A stretch of 64,000 nucleotides of DNA from Desulfobulbus sp. Tol-SR (lineage in GTDB: Bacteria; Desulfobacterota; Desulfobulbia; Desulfobulbales; Desulfocapsaceae), in assembly GCA_000769715.1 (NCBI GenBank), contig JROS01000032.1:1-64000 (forward strand). Reading direction: 5' to 3'. This document shows, piece by piece, positions 20,431-33,534 of this stretch. The notes under the pieces are model-generated. The model was not told the DNA's origin and made no database searches. It worked only from the letters and a program-made list of their open reading frames with translations. The translations under genes were made by a program, and so were the position numbers. The number at the start of each line of letters is the position of its first letter. Position 1 is the stretch's first letter.

Positions 20431-20617
20431 TGCACTGCCGCTCTCTGCTGAGGAATGAGGTCGCAACGGATTACTGTCGGCGATTGTTCAGTTCTTGCAA
20501 TATTTGTTTCCACATGAAAAATCATGTTGATATAATTTAAAAAAATTAAAATTTACTTTCTGTGCTGCGGTGCCCCGGCATCGTTTCAGTCAGGGGCTTG
20601 CCGAAAACGGACTGAAA

Positions 20618-20630
20618 AGAACAATGTTAC
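20618..20630 (-). promoter_or_regulatory. TetR-type operator, tetR distal site
   Basis: Minus-strand GTAACATTGTTCT, 11 of 13 matches. It starts 7 bases after the -10 element and so covers the predicted transcription start. It is 200 bp from the site at the start codon. Confidence 0.6.
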
Positions 20631-20637
20631 TATTGCT

Positions 20638-20666
20638 CTTGTATGCTACTCTTGAAGAATTGTCAA
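20638..20666 (-). promoter_or_regulatory. Promoter of the tetR-mce-scpA-meaB operon
   Basis: On the minus strand a perfect -35 TTGACA (20666-20661), a 17-bp spacer and -10 TACAAG (20643-20638). The leader would be about 195 nt. Confidence 0.6.
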
Positions 20667-20747
20667 GAGCAAACAGGGCCGGCTGTCAGGCATGCAGGTG
20701 GCGACTGGTGCTGTCGGCCGGCTCGGGAGGCATGCATCCAGGGTTCT

Positions 20748-21908
20748 TTATCTGAACAGGGATAACATGATTCCGGCGGCGACGGCGGAACCGATGACGC
20801 CGGCGACATTGGGCCCCATCGCGTGCATGAGCAGGAAGTTGGAAGGATCTTCCTTCTGTCCCATCACCTGGGATACCCGGGCGGCCATCGGCACCGCCGA
20901 GACTCCGGCCGAGCCGATGAGCGGGTTGATGCCCCCGCCCATGACCTTGTTCATCAACTTGGCAAGCAGCACGCCACCGGCCGTACCGATGGCGAAGGCG
21001 GTCACGCCGAGAAAGAGGATGGCCAGCGTCTCGACCCGGAGAAAATTTTCGGCGGTGGCCGTCGCGCCGACCGACATCCCGAGGAAGATCGTGATGGTGT
21101 TGATCAGGGCATTTTTGGCGGTATCCTCGAGGCGACCGGCGACACCGCACTCGCGGAAGAGGTTGCCGACCATCAGCATGCCGATGAGCGAGGTGGCCGG
21201 CGGGACGATCAGGGCGACGACGATGGTGACGACGATCGGAAAGAGGATCCTCTCCTTCTTGCTGACTTCGCGCAACTGCGTCATCTTGATCGCCCGTTCC
21301 GCCTTCGTGGTCAGCAGCCGCATGATCGGCGGCTGGATGATCGGGACCATCGCCATATAGGAATAGGCGGCGATGGCGATCGAGCCGAGGAGATGCGGCG
21401 CCAGCCGGGAGGAGAGGAAAATCGCGGTCGGCCCGTCGGCTCCGCCGATGATGCCGATGGAGGCGGCCTCCTGGGCGGTGAACAGGCCCGAGCCGATGGC
21501 GGCGATGAAGGTGATGAAGATGCCGAGCTGGGCCGCGGCCCCGAGCAGCAGGGACTTGGGGTTGGCGATCAACGGCCCGAAATCGGTCATCGCCCCGACC
21601 CCGAGAAAGATCAGGGGCGGAAAGATGCCCAGATGATCGCCCTGGAACAGGTAGTACATCAGACCGCCGGGCTGGACGGTATGGATGACCTTGTCCTTGA
21701 TCTCGATGATCGGCTCGGCCATCATGTCCGCCAGGGGCAGGTTGGTGAGCAGGACACCGAAGGCGATGGGAATGAGCAGCAGGGGTTCGAAGCCCTTGAC
21801 GATCGCCAGATAGATCAGCAGACAGGCGATGCCGATCATCAGGACATGACCGAAAGTGAGGTTGAATATCCCCATGCTGTGGATGAATTCCGCCAATGCC
21901 GCGAGCAT
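20748..21908 (-). CDS. mmdB: Na+-pumping methylmalonyl-CoA decarboxylase beta subunit (membrane)
   Basis: A 386-residue polytopic membrane protein of the OadB/MmdB/GcdB family, which decarboxylates carboxybiotin and uses the energy to export Na+. Visible family segments are [21 protein letters not shown], the GADGPTAIF region with the key aspartate (IIGGADGPT), and [18 protein letters not shown] near the C-terminus. About nine to eleven hydrophobic segments are present. ATG 21908 follows AAAGGAGAA. It is the last gene of mmdA-mmdD-mmdC-mmdB, with 15 to 18 bp gaps throughout. The OadB name would fit equally from sequence; the neighbouring mmdA-type subunit decides for methylmalonyl-CoA. Confidence 0.93.
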   Translation of the reverse strand: MLAALAEFIHSMGIFNLTFGHVLMIGIACLLIYLAIVKGFEPLLLIPIAFGVLLTNLPLADMMAEPIIEIKDKVIHTVQPGGLMYYLFQGDHLGIFPPLIFLGVGAMTDFGPLIANPKSLLLGAAAQLGIFITFIAAIGSGLFTAQEAASIGIIGGADGPTAIFLSSRLAPHLLGSIAIAAYSYMAMVPIIQPPIMRLLTTKAERAIKMTQLREVSKKERILFPIVVTIVVALIVPPATSLIGMLMVGNLFRECGVAGRLEDTAKNALINTITIFLGMSVGATATAENFLRVETLAILFLGVTAFAIGTAGGVLLAKLMNKVMGGGINPLIGSAGVSAVPMAARVSQVMGQKEDPSNFLLMHAMGPNVAGVIGSAVAAGIMLSLFR

Positions 21909-21923
21909 GTTGTTCTCCTTTGG

Positions 21924-22325
21924 TTAGGCGAGGACGACCAGGGGATCGCCGGCGTTCACCGAAGCGCCCTTGACGGCACGGACCTCGGCGATGGTGCAGT
22001 CGTGCGGGGCCAGGATCTCGTTTTCCATCTTCATCGCCTCGAGGATCATCAGGATCTGTCCCTTGGCGACCCGGTCTCCGGCCTGGACCTTGACCTCGAG
22101 GATGGTTCCCGGCATGGGGGCGGAGATCGTCCCCGCCCCGTCAGCAGTCGGGGCGGCGGGGGTCGCCGGTCGGGGAGGAGTCTTCGCCGCCGTCGGTGCC
22201 GGTTGAGCCGGAGGAGTGGGGCGTGGCGGTGTCGCTACGGCCGGTTCGTTGGAGGGGGATGCTGCTAGCTCCTCAATCTCGACTTCATACTCCTTGCCAT
22301 TGACGCGTACTCTGAATTTCTTCAT
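21924..22325 (-). CDS. mmdC: Biotin carrier subunit of methylmalonyl-CoA decarboxylase
   Basis: A 133-residue biotin carrier protein. A short N-terminal domain (KKFRVRVNGKEYEVEIEE) is followed by a flexible alanine/proline-rich linker (about residues 25-65). The biotinyl domain carries the acceptor lysine in EAMKMEN near residue 100. It carries CO2 from the MmdA carboxyltransferase to the membrane subunit MmdB. Its length and layout match MmdC of Propionigenium and Veillonella-type pumps. Confidence 0.93.
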   Translation of the reverse strand: MKKFRVRVNGKEYEVEIEELAASPSNEPAVATPPRPTPPAQPAPTAAKTPPRPATPAAPTADGAGTISAPMPGTILEVKVQAGDRVAKGQILMILEAMKMENEILAPHDCTIAEVRAVKGASVNAGDPLVVLA

Positions 22326-22341
22326 TCGTGTTTTCCCATGG

Positions 22342-22758
22342 TTAGAATCTGCTGTTCATCTGGTCTACAATCCCAGCCTTGCCCCATGCCGGGGCTGAGC
22401 CGATCTTTCGGATGTTGCGGATGACGATGTCGCCAGTCGCGCGGGCCGGGTACATGGCGAGCGCCGCCGAGATGACGGCTACGAGTTCGTCATCGTCGTC
22501 GGCGGAAATACTGGTGCTCACGGCCGGCATTGCCGCCGGCAGAGCGGCCGGGGCCGGTTCCGGTGCCGGTTGTCGTTTGGGTTGGGCGGTGAATCTGGCC
22601 AGCAGGCCGATGACGACCTGAAGGATGATCAGGGCAAGGAAGGTTATGCCCATCCCGAGGAACGTGACGACCAGGCTGGCCAGCATCTTGTCGGCGAAGG
22701 ACAGGGTCTTGACGGTTTCAGGATTGGCAAGTTGGGCTAACAGTTCGGATATTCCCAT
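22342..22758 (-). CDS. mmdD: Delta/gamma subunit of methylmalonyl-CoA decarboxylase (OadG family)
   Basis: A 138-residue single-span membrane protein. A transmembrane helix (about residues 28-53, LVVTFLGMGITFLALIILQVVIG without charged residues) is followed by a proline/alanine-rich linker. The conserved C-terminal tail has DDELVAVISAALAMY and IRNIRKIGSAPAW-x-x-AG-x-x-DQMNSR. In this family the tail binds the carboxyltransferase and the helix contacts the beta subunit, holding the complex together. GAGGAGAA precedes ATG 22758. A soluble peptide with a similar tail is encoded at 13179-13388. Confidence 0.9.
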   Translation of the reverse strand: MGISELLAQLANPETVKTLSFADKMLASLVVTFLGMGITFLALIILQVVIGLLARFTAQPKRQPAPEPAPAALPAAMPAVSTSISADDDDELVAVISAALAMYPARATGDIVIRNIRKIGSAPAWGKAGIVDQMNSRF

Positions 22759-22776
22759 GGTCGCGTTCTCCTCGCC

Positions 22777-24324
<1,548 letters not shown>

Positions 24325-24398
24325 GTCTCTGGCTTCCTCTTTTCAACAGGACGAAAAAATAGGGTTGCTGACAGGGGTGGAACCGGGTCTTTGCTGCT

Positions 24399-24411
24399 TT
24401 AACATTGTTAC
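24399..24411 (-). promoter_or_regulatory. TetR-type operator, mmdA proximal site
   Basis: Minus-strand GTAACAATGTTAA, identical to the site at the tetR start codon. It lies 75 bp before the mmdA start. Confidence 0.62.
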
Positions 24412-24605
24412 TGTCTTGACGAAAATACGTATCTGGATAATCATGACCTGACCATTCTGTGTATGGATAGATCGAGGATGGTTCCGCTTATTGAGCCGTA
24501 GTGAGATGAAACAGCAATCCAATATGCCGATATTTATAGCAAATACAATGATATATTTCATTTATGGGAAGCTTCATTATTCTTTCTTCACTTGACGGTA
24601 GATAA

Positions 24606-24618
24606 AGAACGATGTTAC
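24606..24618 (-). promoter_or_regulatory. TetR-type operator, mmdA distal site
   Basis: Minus-strand GTAACATCGTTCT, differing from the tetR distal site by a single base. It is 207 bp from the proximal site and follows a TTGACA element. Confidence 0.55.
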
Positions 24619-24640
24619 TCGACCTTATTCATGTGGGGTT

Positions 24641-24646
24641 TGTCAA
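24641..24646 (-). promoter_or_regulatory. -35 element of the mmdA promoter
   Basis: Minus-strand TTGACA within CTCTTGACAA, the same ten bases as at the tetR promoter. No good -10 element at 16-18 bp was found; it may overlap the operator or be weak. Confidence 0.4.
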
Positions 24647-24781
24647 GAGGAAAAATCGAAGTATTGTTCCCTTTTGAGTATTTTCCAGTAGAATACTGTA
24701 CAGAAGAGGAAAGGCCGGCGGGATGCCGCAGAAGGGTCTGAGCGTCAGCACGGTTTTGCTTTAATACTCAAGGAAGGCCGG

Positions 24782-25681
24782 ATGGAGAACATGGATCCTC
24801 TCAGGGTTGGTGATATCGAGATATACTGGCTGACCGGCGGCGATTTCAAACTGGATGGCGGCACCATGTTCGGGGCGGTACCGAAGGTCCTCTGGCAGAA
24901 GCGCTATCCGGTGGATTCCGGCAACTGCATCCAGATGCGCAACGACCCCTTGCTGGTCAGGACCCCGGATGCCCTGATCGTCATCGATACCGGCCTCGGC
25001 AACAAATTGACGGAAAAACAGCAGCGGATCTATCAGGTGTCCTCTTCCCGGGATATTCCGGCCCAGCTCGGACAGCTCGGGATCAGCCGCGAGGACGTCG
25101 ATTACGTCATCCTGACTCACGGCGATTTCGATCATGCCGGCGGCATCGAGATGATCAACCCCGCCGGCGCTCGCGAACTCACGTTTCCGAGGGCGACGCA
25201 TGTCTTCCAATCGACCGAGTGGCAAGACCTGAGCCACCCCGGTGATCGCGCCAAGGCCACCTACCTGGAAGAGAATTTCGACCTCCTCCGCCACCGGGGA
25301 CGGCTGCATCTCGTCGAAGGGGACGAGGAAATCCGTCCCGGCATCGTCGTGCGACATACCGGCGGCCATACCCGAGGGCACCAGGTGGTCGAGATGACCT
25401 CGCGGGGCGAAACGGCCCTCCATCTCGGGGATCTCTGTCCCACCCATGCCCATATCAATCCCCTGTGGGTCATGGCCTACGATAATTTTCCGCTGGAGGT
25501 GATCGAGCGGAAAAAGGAGTACCTGACTGCATACCTGGCGAGGGGCAGTTGGTTTACCCTGTACCATGATCCGTTCCACCGGGCAGTCAAGATCGATACG
25601 GCCTACCAGATCACTGCCTCATGGCCGGAACCGGATGTGGGACAGGACAGGGGGCTGGTTGCCGGACAGGGCCGGGGATAA
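24782..25681 (+). CDS. MBL-fold metallo-hydrolase with variant metal motif
   Basis: A 299-residue metallo-beta-lactamase-fold hydrolase. The metal motif reads THGDFDHAGG near residue 115, so the usual H-x-H-x-D-H is H-x-D-x-D-H, with the second histidine replaced by aspartate. Later ligands are visible in RHTGGHTRGHQ and in LHLGDLCPTHAH. The family includes lactonases and thioesterases, and substrate cannot be read from sequence. AAGGAAGG precedes ATG 24782. It begins a rightward run with the AcuI-like gene 57 bp downstream, so a CoA-ester or lactone substrate is a reasonable guess only. Confidence 0.82.
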   Translation: MENMDPLRVGDIEIYWLTGGDFKLDGGTMFGAVPKVLWQKRYPVDSGNCIQMRNDPLLVRTPDALIVIDTGLGNKLTEKQQRIYQVSSSRDIPAQLGQLGISREDVDYVILTHGDFDHAGGIEMINPAGARELTFPRATHVFQSTEWQDLSHPGDRAKATYLEENFDLLRHRGRLHLVEGDEEIRPGIVVRHTGGHTRGHQVVEMTSRGETALHLGDLCPTHAHINPLWVMAYDNFPLEVIERKKEYLTAYLARGSWFTLYHDPFHRAVKIDTAYQITASWPEPDVGQDRGLVAGQGRG

Positions 25682-25737
25682 AGCAACGGTACCTGGGACA
25701 GGGCGAGAAGATCGCAGTCTGAAGGAGAGTCGATACG

Positions 25738-26730
25738 ATGGCAACGACGTTTCTGGCGATGGTGGTGGAGGAGCAGGCGGACGGGAGCTATTCCCGGACC
25801 ATCCGGGAGAGGACGGTGGACGACCTGCCGCCCGGCGAGGTCCTGATCCGGGTGCTGTGGTCGTCACTCAATTACAAGGATGCCCTCTCCGCCAGCGGCA
25901 ACAAAGGGGTGACGCGAAATTACCCCCACACCCCGGGGATCGACGCCGCCGGCCTCATCGAGGAGAGCCGGAGCGAGCGGTTCCGTCCCGGCGACGAGGT
26001 GCTGGTCACCAGCTACGACCTCGGGATGAATACCTCCGGCGGTTTCGGCCAGTACATCCGGGTGCCGGCGGAGTGGATCGTGCCGCTGCCGGCCGGCCTG
26101 GACCTGAAGGAGAGTATGATCCTCGGCACCGCCGGCCTGACGGCGGCAATGTCGGTCTCCGCCTTGAGCGCCGGCATCAGTCCGGACCAGGGCGAGATTC
26201 TGGTGACCGGGGCCAGCGGCGGTGTCGGCAGTATGGCGGTCTCCATCCTCGCTCGGCTCGGCTACGAGGTCTGCGCCGCCAGCGGCAAGGACACGGCCTA
26301 TCTGCTCGACTTGGGGGCGAAAACCGTCGTCAGCAGGGCCGATGTCAATGACGAGAGCGGCCGGCCCCTGCTGAAGACCCGCTGGGCGGGCGTGATCGAT
26401 ACCGTCGGTGGCAACATCCTCGCTACGGCGATCAAATCCACCGCCCATCGGGGGATCGTCACCTGTTGCGGCAACGTCGCCTCGCCCGACCTCCAGCTCA
26501 CGGTTTTTCCGTTTATCCTGCGGGGGGTGACGCTGGTCGGCATCGACTCCCAGGATTTTCCGATGGCCGAGAGGAAAGAGATCTGGCAGAACCTCGCGCA
26601 TGCTTGGAAACCGGCGAAACTCGGCGGCATGGGGCGTGTCGTTTCCCTGTCGGACCTGGAAGTTGAGATCGGCCTGATTCTGCAGGGCAGGCAGCAGGGG
26701 CGGGTCGTCGTCAATCTGGGAGAATGCTGA
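25738..26730 (+). CDS. acuI: Acrylyl-CoA reductase/YhdH-YhfP family oxidoreductase
   Basis: A 330-residue zinc-independent MDR-family NADPH oxidoreductase. The N-terminal GroES-like domain has SSLNYKDALSASG and TPGIDAAG. The Rossmann nucleotide site is VTGASGGVGSMAV near residue 157, and the C-terminal part has GIDSQDFP. This is the YhdH/AcuI subgroup, whose characterised members reduce acrylyl-CoA to propionyl-CoA. That would protect against toxic acrylyl-CoA and feed the propionate block next door. The activity is inferred from the subgroup and the context. AAGGAG precedes ATG 25738. Confidence 0.85.
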   Translation: MATTFLAMVVEEQADGSYSRTIRERTVDDLPPGEVLIRVLWSSLNYKDALSASGNKGVTRNYPHTPGIDAAGLIEESRSERFRPGDEVLVTSYDLGMNTSGGFGQYIRVPAEWIVPLPAGLDLKESMILGTAGLTAAMSVSALSAGISPDQGEILVTGASGGVGSMAVSILARLGYEVCAASGKDTAYLLDLGAKTVVSRADVNDESGRPLLKTRWAGVIDTVGGNILATAIKSTAHRGIVTCCGNVASPDLQLTVFPFILRGVTLVGIDSQDFPMAERKEIWQNLAHAWKPAKLGGMGRVVSLSDLEVEIGLILQGRQQGRVVVNLGEC

Positions 26731-26792
26731 CAGCACGATACCGGTAAGGAAGAACAAAATCACGCTAGTGATGAGTGCCTATGGCGGGTGAT

Positions 26793-27746
26793 ATGAAAAA
26801 GACAGGTTTCGTATACGACGAAAGGTTCCTTCAGCATGTGACCTTCTCTACCCACCCTGAATCTCCCGGACGGCTCCGGGTCATCGTCGAGGGTCTTGCC
26901 GCTTCGGGACTGCTGCAGAAGCTCATCCCGATCGAGGTCAGGCGCGCAGACCAGCGCTGGATCGAAATGGTACACAACATCCGGTACATGATGCGTCTCG
27001 AAGAAGCCTGCATCATGGGGATGCCGGACATCGACCACCAGGACAATTCGATCTGCCGCGATACCTATGACATCGCCTTCCTGGCCGTGGGCGGGGTCCT
27101 CAATGCGATCGACGCGGTGATGACGGGCGATATCGATAACGCCTTCTGCGCCGTCCGTCCCCCCGGGCATCACGCCGAAGTCGATCGGGCCATGGGATTC
27201 TGTTATTTCAACAATGTTGCCATCGGCGCGAAATATCTCAAGAAGAGATGGGGCGTGCAGCGGATCGGGATCATCGATTTCGACGTCCACCACGGCAACG
27301 GTACGCAACATATCTTTGAGCAGGACCCGACGGTTTTCTACTACTCGATCCACGAGCATCCCTCCTTCGCCTACCCGGGAACCGGGCGTGAGTTCGAGAC
27401 CGGTATTGGTGAAGGTCTCGGCTACACCCTCAACTCGCCGATCCTGCCCGGCAGGGGGGATGACGAGTACAAGAAGATGATCATGCAGGACCTGGTGCCG
27501 GCCTTCAAGAAATTCCAGCCGGAAGTGATCCTGCTGTCCGCCGGATTCGATGCCCATGTCACCGATCTGATGTCCGGGACCAACCTGTCGACCGAGGGAT
27601 ACGATTTTATTACCGAGGTCATTCTCAACCTGGCGAACAAATTTGCCGGCGGTCGGGTAATCTCTGTTCTCGAGGGTGGATACAACTATCCGGTTCTGGC
27701 ATTGCTCGTCGAAAACCATATCCGGATGATGACCGGGGTTCGATGA
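26793..27746 (+). CDS. Histone deacetylase-family (AcuC-like) protein deacetylase
   Basis: A 317-residue zinc-dependent deacetylase of the arginase/deacetylase superfamily. Active-site segments are VRPPGHHAEVDRAMGFCYFNN, IIDFDVHHGNGTQ (zinc Asp and His), SAGFDAHVTD (second zinc Asp) and VLEGGYN. All catalytic residues are present. In Bacillus, AcuC deacetylates and reactivates acetyl-CoA synthetase; here the natural target would be PrpE, whose C-terminal PKTRSGK lysine is the standard site. An AcuB-like gene follows, as in the acu operon, but no AcuA acetyltransferase is seen. Starts at 26781 (ATG) or 26775 (GTG) are also possible; 26793 is chosen because it is the usual family N-terminus (MKKTGFVYDERF). 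Confidence 0.9.
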   Translation: MKKTGFVYDERFLQHVTFSTHPESPGRLRVIVEGLAASGLLQKLIPIEVRRADQRWIEMVHNIRYMMRLEEACIMGMPDIDHQDNSICRDTYDIAFLAVGGVLNAIDAVMTGDIDNAFCAVRPPGHHAEVDRAMGFCYFNNVAIGAKYLKKRWGVQRIGIIDFDVHHGNGTQHIFEQDPTVFYYSIHEHPSFAYPGTGREFETGIGEGLGYTLNSPILPGRGDDEYKKMIMQDLVPAFKKFQPEVILLSAGFDAHVTDLMSGTNLSTEGYDFITEVILNLANKFAGGRVISVLEGGYNYPVLALLVENHIRMMTGVR

Positions 27747-27796
27747 GTGCATCCACCGGAACCAACGGTGTATAAAAAAATGTTGCAGGAGGGTCT

Positions 27797-28486
27797 ATGT
27801 TCGTATGTGAAAGAATGGCGAAAAAGCTGATAACGGTGCAACCCGACACGAAGCTCTCGGATGTCAGTCAATTGATGACACAGCACAATATCAGGCATCT
27901 GCCGGTGGTCAACGGGGAGGGCCTGCTCGTCGGGATCGTTTCCGACCGCGACATGCGTTCGGCGTTGCCGTCATCGCTGCTCGGCAAGGAGGCGTATGAA
28001 CGGGCCTTGGAGCGGGTGATGACACACCGGGCCGAGGAGATCATGACCATAAATCCGTTGACCATCTCGGTCTATTACACCATCCAGGATACCCTCCTGA
28101 TGATGCGGCAGAAGCGGGTCGGGGCCTTCCCGGTGATCGACGAGAACGGCTATCTGAAAGGCATCCTGTCGACGAGGGATCTCCTGTCCTCTCTGGCCAA
28201 CGTGATGGGCATCGGCGAGCCGGGAACGCTGCTCTGCATCCTGGCCAGGGAAGAGCGCGGCCAGTTGAAGAAAATCGTCGATATCGTTACCGAGGAGAAG
28301 ATCCTGCTGGGCAGCGTGCTGGTCTCCCGCACCTGGGACGTCAACAAGAAGGCGGTCTTTCCCTATCTCCTCACCAATAACGTGGCCCGAGTAAAGCAAC
28401 GGCTCCTCGATGCCGATTTCCAACTCTTCGATCCGATGCAGTGGTACCTTGACAACGTGTCGAAGAATCCACATCTGCTGCTGTAA
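27797..28486 (+). CDS. CBS-pair protein, AcuB-like
   Basis: A 229-residue protein with two CBS motifs (about residues 1-55 and 75-135: RHLPVVNGEGLLVGIVSDRD and GAFPVIDENGYLKGILSTRD). These form a Bateman module that usually binds adenine nucleotides. An ACT-like region (about 145-215) follows, the architecture of AcuB. Together with the AcuC-like gene 50 bp upstream it forms an acuCB pair. An energy-sensing regulatory role is likely; the partner is unknown. GGAGGG precedes ATG 27797. Confidence 0.85.
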   Translation: MFVCERMAKKLITVQPDTKLSDVSQLMTQHNIRHLPVVNGEGLLVGIVSDRDMRSALPSSLLGKEAYERALERVMTHRAEEIMTINPLTISVYYTIQDTLLMMRQKRVGAFPVIDENGYLKGILSTRDLLSSLANVMGIGEPGTLLCILAREERGQLKKIVDIVTEEKILLGSVLVSRTWDVNKKAVFPYLLTNNVARVKQRLLDADFQLFDPMQWYLDNVSKNPHLLL

Positions 28487-28549
28487 ACGGTTTGACCGGG
28501 AAGGATGTGGAAGTAGACCTTGAAAATGTTATGAACGTGAGATTACGAG

Positions 28550-29158
28550 ATGAGTTTGCCGTCGTCGTTGTTTGATCAGGATATCGCAGAGATAATCAAT
28601 AAAGCCCGTTTCGCCGGGGCCACCGAGGTCAGGAGGCTGGCCCCCGGAGATATCGTGGTCGAGAAGCAGATGGCAGCGTACTGTCGGGAGCCGGGGTGCC
28701 CGAACTTCGGCCAATCGCCGAGCTGTCCGCCCCATGTCGCCGGCCCGGCGGCGTTCGTGGAACTGCAGGGCAGGAGCAGGGCGGCCCTGATGGTGCGGAT
28801 CGAGGTCCCTTCGGCGGTCCTGTTCTCTGATGAGCGACGGGAGGTGATGCGATTGCTGCATGAAATCGTGGCGGGCATCGAGCAGGCGGCCATCGCCCGC
28901 GGCTATGCCGGATCGAGGTCCTTCGCCGGCGGTTCCTGCAAAGACCTGTTCTGTATTGATCATCCCGAATGTCGGGTCCTTTCCGAGAACGGTCCCTGCC
29001 GCAATCCGGACGCTGCCAGGCCATCGATGTCCGGATTCGGCGTCAATGTGGCCAAGACGCTGGAGATGGCCGGTTTTACCGAACCAGACAAGACCCGGCC
29101 GGCCGTCAAGGGCGAGGAGGCGACGAGCTGGGTCGCCGGGATGGTCCTCATCATCTGA
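28550..29158 (+). CDS. DUF2284 cysteine-rich metal-binding protein
   Basis: A 202-residue protein of the DUF2284 family of predicted metal-binding proteins, common in anaerobes. Cysteines cluster in CREPGCPNFGQSPSCPPH (residues about 45-62) and in CKDLFCIDHPECRVLSENGPC (about 130-152). These suggest an iron-sulfur cluster or another metal site. The biochemical function of the family is not established to my knowledge. It follows the AcuB-like gene by 63 bp and converges with the HAD hydrolase gene. Confidence 0.85.
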   Translation: MSLPSSLFDQDIAEIINKARFAGATEVRRLAPGDIVVEKQMAAYCREPGCPNFGQSPSCPPHVAGPAAFVELQGRSRAALMVRIEVPSAVLFSDERREVMRLLHEIVAGIEQAAIARGYAGSRSFAGGSCKDLFCIDHPECRVLSENGPCRNPDAARPSMSGFGVNVAKTLEMAGFTEPDKTRPAVKGEEATSWVAGMVLII

Positions 29159-29244
29159 GCGCCCAGGGTTCTCCGCGGTCTCCAGAATCGATGGGCCCCG
29201 CCGTGGTCGGTGACCTGCGGTGGGAGCGAGCCCCGGAGACCGTC

Positions 29245-29914
29245 TTAGAAGATGAGTTCGTTGAAATAGGCAATCGACGCGAAGTCGTTGGAATAACTGA
29301 CCGGTTTGCGCGAACTGGGCCTCGCGATGTGGACCAGATAGCCGATGCCGTACTCCCTGGCCGCGGCCAGGACCGGGGCGGTATCGTCGGCCAGCAGTGT
29401 CCGCCGTTTATCAAACCCGATTATCCCCTCCAGTATTTTCCAGAACATCGGCTGCTCCTTCGCCTCACCCACCACCTCGGAACAGATGATACCGGTAAAA
29501 TAGGCGCCGATCCTGGTCTTGCGCAGCTTGATGGCCAGCGTTTTCGAATGGGCGTTGGTGACGAGGTGGATCTGCTTTCCATTTTTGTCAAGAAACGACA
29601 GAAAATCGATGACATGAGGATGGATCTGGATCAAGTGGTCAATCCGGCATTTGAGCTCGGGGATATCGAGTCCCAACTGCTCCGACCAGTAGTCGAGATC
29701 GGTCCACTGCAGGGTAGCCTCGACCGTTCGGTAGCGGGAGAGCAGTCTTTGCCGGGCCTCGTCCGGGCTGAGGTGGTTGATTGCGGCGTAGATCTCCGGG
29801 ACATAGTGTTCCCAGAAATAATCGTCGAAGTACTTGTCCAGCAGGGTCCCGTCCATGTCCAGCAGGACGCAGTCGATCTCGTCCCAGGTGAAGGCGGGTC
29901 TGATCTGCGGCGGT

Positions 29915-29928
<14 letters not shown>
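29245..29928 (-). CDS. HAD-superfamily hydrolase, GMP/IMP nucleotidase-like (YrfG type)
   Basis: A 227-residue HAD phosphatase. Motif I is LLDMDGTLLD (nucleophile Asp near residue 24), motif II is HLVTNAHSK, the motif III lysine precedes EAKEQP, and motif IV is LLADDTAPV. The N-terminal WDEIDCVLLDMDGTLLDKYFDDYFW resembles YrfG, a purine 5'-nucleotidase, so dephosphorylation of GMP or IMP is the best guess. The start overlaps the end of mfd by 14 bases, with GGAGG just upstream, implying translational coupling to mfd. Confidence 0.85.
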
Positions 29929-33463
<3,535 letters not shown>

Positions 33464-33467
33464 TGGT

Positions 33468-33506
33468 AAAAAAAAGTGCCGGTTGCACCCATGGGGGCAA
33501 CCGGCA
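33468..33506 (-). terminator. Intrinsic terminator of bamA
   Basis: On the minus strand a perfect GC-rich stem (33505-33497 with 33486-33478), extended by an A-T pair, with a 10-nt loop. It is followed after two bases by eight T (33475-33468). It starts 29 bp after the bamA stop and ends just before the mfd start codon. Confidence 0.88.
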
Positions 33507-33534
33507 GGAGAGGAAGACGTGCTGAATAATGTGT

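Larger units (their letters stand above)
20425..20747. other. Regulatory intergenic region upstream of tetR
   Basis: About 320 bp between the tetR start and the 3' end of mmdB, with no convincing gene. It carries the tetR promoter (20638-20666), the distal operator (20618-20630), and an AT-rich stretch around 20510-20560. Confidence 0.65.
24325..24781. other. Regulatory intergenic region between mmdA and the MBL hydrolase gene
   Basis: About 455 bp, AT-rich, between divergent genes, without a credible gene. It carries operator-like sites at 24399 and 24606 and a -35 element at 24641-24646 for mmdA. No clear promoter for the rightward gene was recognised. Confidence 0.65.

Noticed and set aside
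20570..20755. Rightward 61-codon frame between tetR and mmdB
   Set aside because: It overlaps the tetR promoter and operator and has no ribosome-binding site or recognisable product.
27205..27225. AACAATGTT core similar to the TetR operator inside the deacetylase gene
   Set aside because: It encodes the conserved FNNVA stretch of the family, lacks the outer palindrome bases, and has no partner site at 200 bp.
28529..28545. AAAATGTTAT before the DUF2284 gene as another operator
   Set aside because: Only about 9 of 13 positions match and there is no partner site.
29176..29242. CGGTCTCC / GGAGACCG inverted repeat between DUF2284 and HAD genes as terminator
   Set aside because: The loop would be about 50 nt and there is no T run, so evidence is too weak.
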